DNA of 23,852 nt. It comes from JALXCH01 sp964495805 (GTDB taxonomy: Bacteria; Calditrichota; Calditrichia; RBG-13-44-9). Below are positions 23,194-23,852 of this stretch, piece after piece. Both the position numbers and the translations under genes were made by a program. The notes beneath the pieces are model-generated. The model worked only from the letters and a program-made list of their open reading frames with translations. It ran no database searches and was not told the origin of the DNA. Where the stretch lies: contig CAZBWV010000003.1 of NCBI GenBank assembly GCA_964495805.1, positions 1 to 23,852 on the forward strand. The letters are read 5' to 3'. Each line of letters opens with the position of its first letter. Within the stretch, counting starts at the first letter, position 1.

Positions 23194-23852
23194 ATGCGTT
23201 CGGAGAAAATGAATCTGCCCGGGTTGTTCATGCTGATGATTCTGCTAACTGGAATACTTTACGCCAGCAATACACCTGTTACCGATTTCAAATGGACAGT
23301 GGGAGAATATCTTCGATACGATGTGAAATGGTCATTTTTTTATTTGGGTAGCTTAAAATTGTATGTTCTGGAAGTTGACACGGTGGACCATGCCCGGGTT
23401 TACCATTGTAAGATTCATATCGATTCGAATCCTAAACTACCGTTTGTCAATATCCATGATGTGTATGAGACATACATCGATGCCGAAGGGTTGTTCTCCA
23501 GACGTTTTGTTAGTTATGAGCAAAAGTCTGATCATGTAATTTACACCCGTTACGATTTTAATTATCAACAGAATACAGTTTCCATCCGTATCGAAAATCG
23601 CTATTCGGACCATACCGAGACGGTACTGGATTCGGTGGGGAAAATTCCCGATAAAGTGCAGGACAGTTTATCCCTGCTGTATTTTGCCCGTGCGATGGTG
23701 AAATATTCGATCAATGCCAGCGTTCCGGTATTTGCCTATAATAAGCTGGATACCACAGTGATCCGATTTACCGGAGATGCTCGCACCTTTGACCTGCACG
23801 ACCTGGATTTAACCGGGTACTATCTGGATGGCCGGTTGAAATTTGTCGGAAT
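23194..23852 (+). CDS. DUF3108 domain protein, exported (cut by the right edge)
   Basis: The frame starts at an ATG with AAGGAGG five bases upstream and stays open for 219 codons to the window edge, so the C-terminus is missing. A signal peptide is visible (LPGLFMLMILLTGILYAS). The mature start FKWTVGEYLRYDVKWSFFYLGSLKLYV matches the DUF3108 family of periplasmic or envelope proteins rich in beta strands. The later YETYIDAEGLFSRRFVSYEQKSD is also typical. The function is not established. This frame is supported by reading the sequence directly. Confidence 0.8.
   Translation, partial: MRSEKMNLPGLFMLMILLTGILYASNTPVTDFKWTVGEYLRYDVKWSFFYLGSLKLYVLEVDTVDHARVYHCKIHIDSNPKLPFVNIHDVYETYIDAEGLFSRRFVSYEQKSDHVIYTRYDFNYQQNTVSIRIENRYSDHTETVLDSVGKIPDKVQDSLSLLYFARAMVKYSINASVPVFAYNKLDTTVIRFTGDARTFDLHDLDLTGYYLDGRLKFVG

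Overview
The window is an ordinary-looking bacterial chromosome segment, densely coded on both strands, with ATGA-type overlaps, Shine-Dalgarno starts and intrinsic terminators. No tRNA, rRNA, transposase, phage gene or CRISPR array was found. The gene set fits an anaerobe or facultative anaerobe of the FCB-like lineages; Calditrichota/KSB1-type bacteria are my best guess, at low confidence. It includes a class I Fe-S fumarase, a multiheme cytochrome/porin pair, selenocysteine machinery, HPr kinase with a mannose-type EIIA, a PgpH-type HD phosphodiesterase, and YbeY with an Asp at its third zinc-ligand position.

Layout, left to right. (1) Positions 146-1669: single-chain class I fumarase, ended by a strong hairpin. 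(2) Positions 1749-5386, minus strand: transcribed in the order acyl-CoA synthetase, DUF4416 protein, purM. A 9-bp G-rich tandem array lies directly after the DUF4416 stop codon. (3) Positions 5387-5753: AT-rich divergent promoter region with a TTGACA-N17-TAAAAT promoter and a perfect 11-bp hairpin at its predicted transcript start. (4) Positions 5754-8943: a periplasmic decaheme cytochrome c (DmsE/MtrA type), then an MtrB/PioB-type outer-membrane beta-barrel whose frame is broken by one in-frame TGA. (5) Positions 9187-9678: small exported protein of unknown function with its own terminator. (6) Positions 9892-17818: pgpH, ybeY, a CNNM/CorC-type CBS membrane protein, selA and selB. A second copy of the 9-bp array sits directly after the selA stop codon. 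(7) Positions 17978-19355: hprK and an EIIA-Man domain protein, convergent with an EamA/DMT transporter (19364-20209, minus). (8) Positions 20362 to the right edge: a membrane-anchored family 5 solute-binding protein, a dNTP triphosphohydrolase, and the start of a DUF3108 exported protein.

Most genes are core metabolism and housekeeping. The accessory signals are the cytochrome/porin pair, which suggests electron transfer across the outer membrane, the selenocysteine genes, and the two stop-codon-adjacent arrays. The most unusual observation joins two of these. The barrel gene continues in the same frame for 149 codons past a single TGA and ends in a normal beta-barrel C-terminal Phe. A small hairpin with a GG-containing loop lies 16 nt downstream of that TGA, where a bacterial SECIS element would be, and selA and selB are encoded about 6-7 kb away. 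A TGG-to-TGA nonsense mutation or a sequencing error is the simpler explanation, but selenocysteine recoding can be tested.
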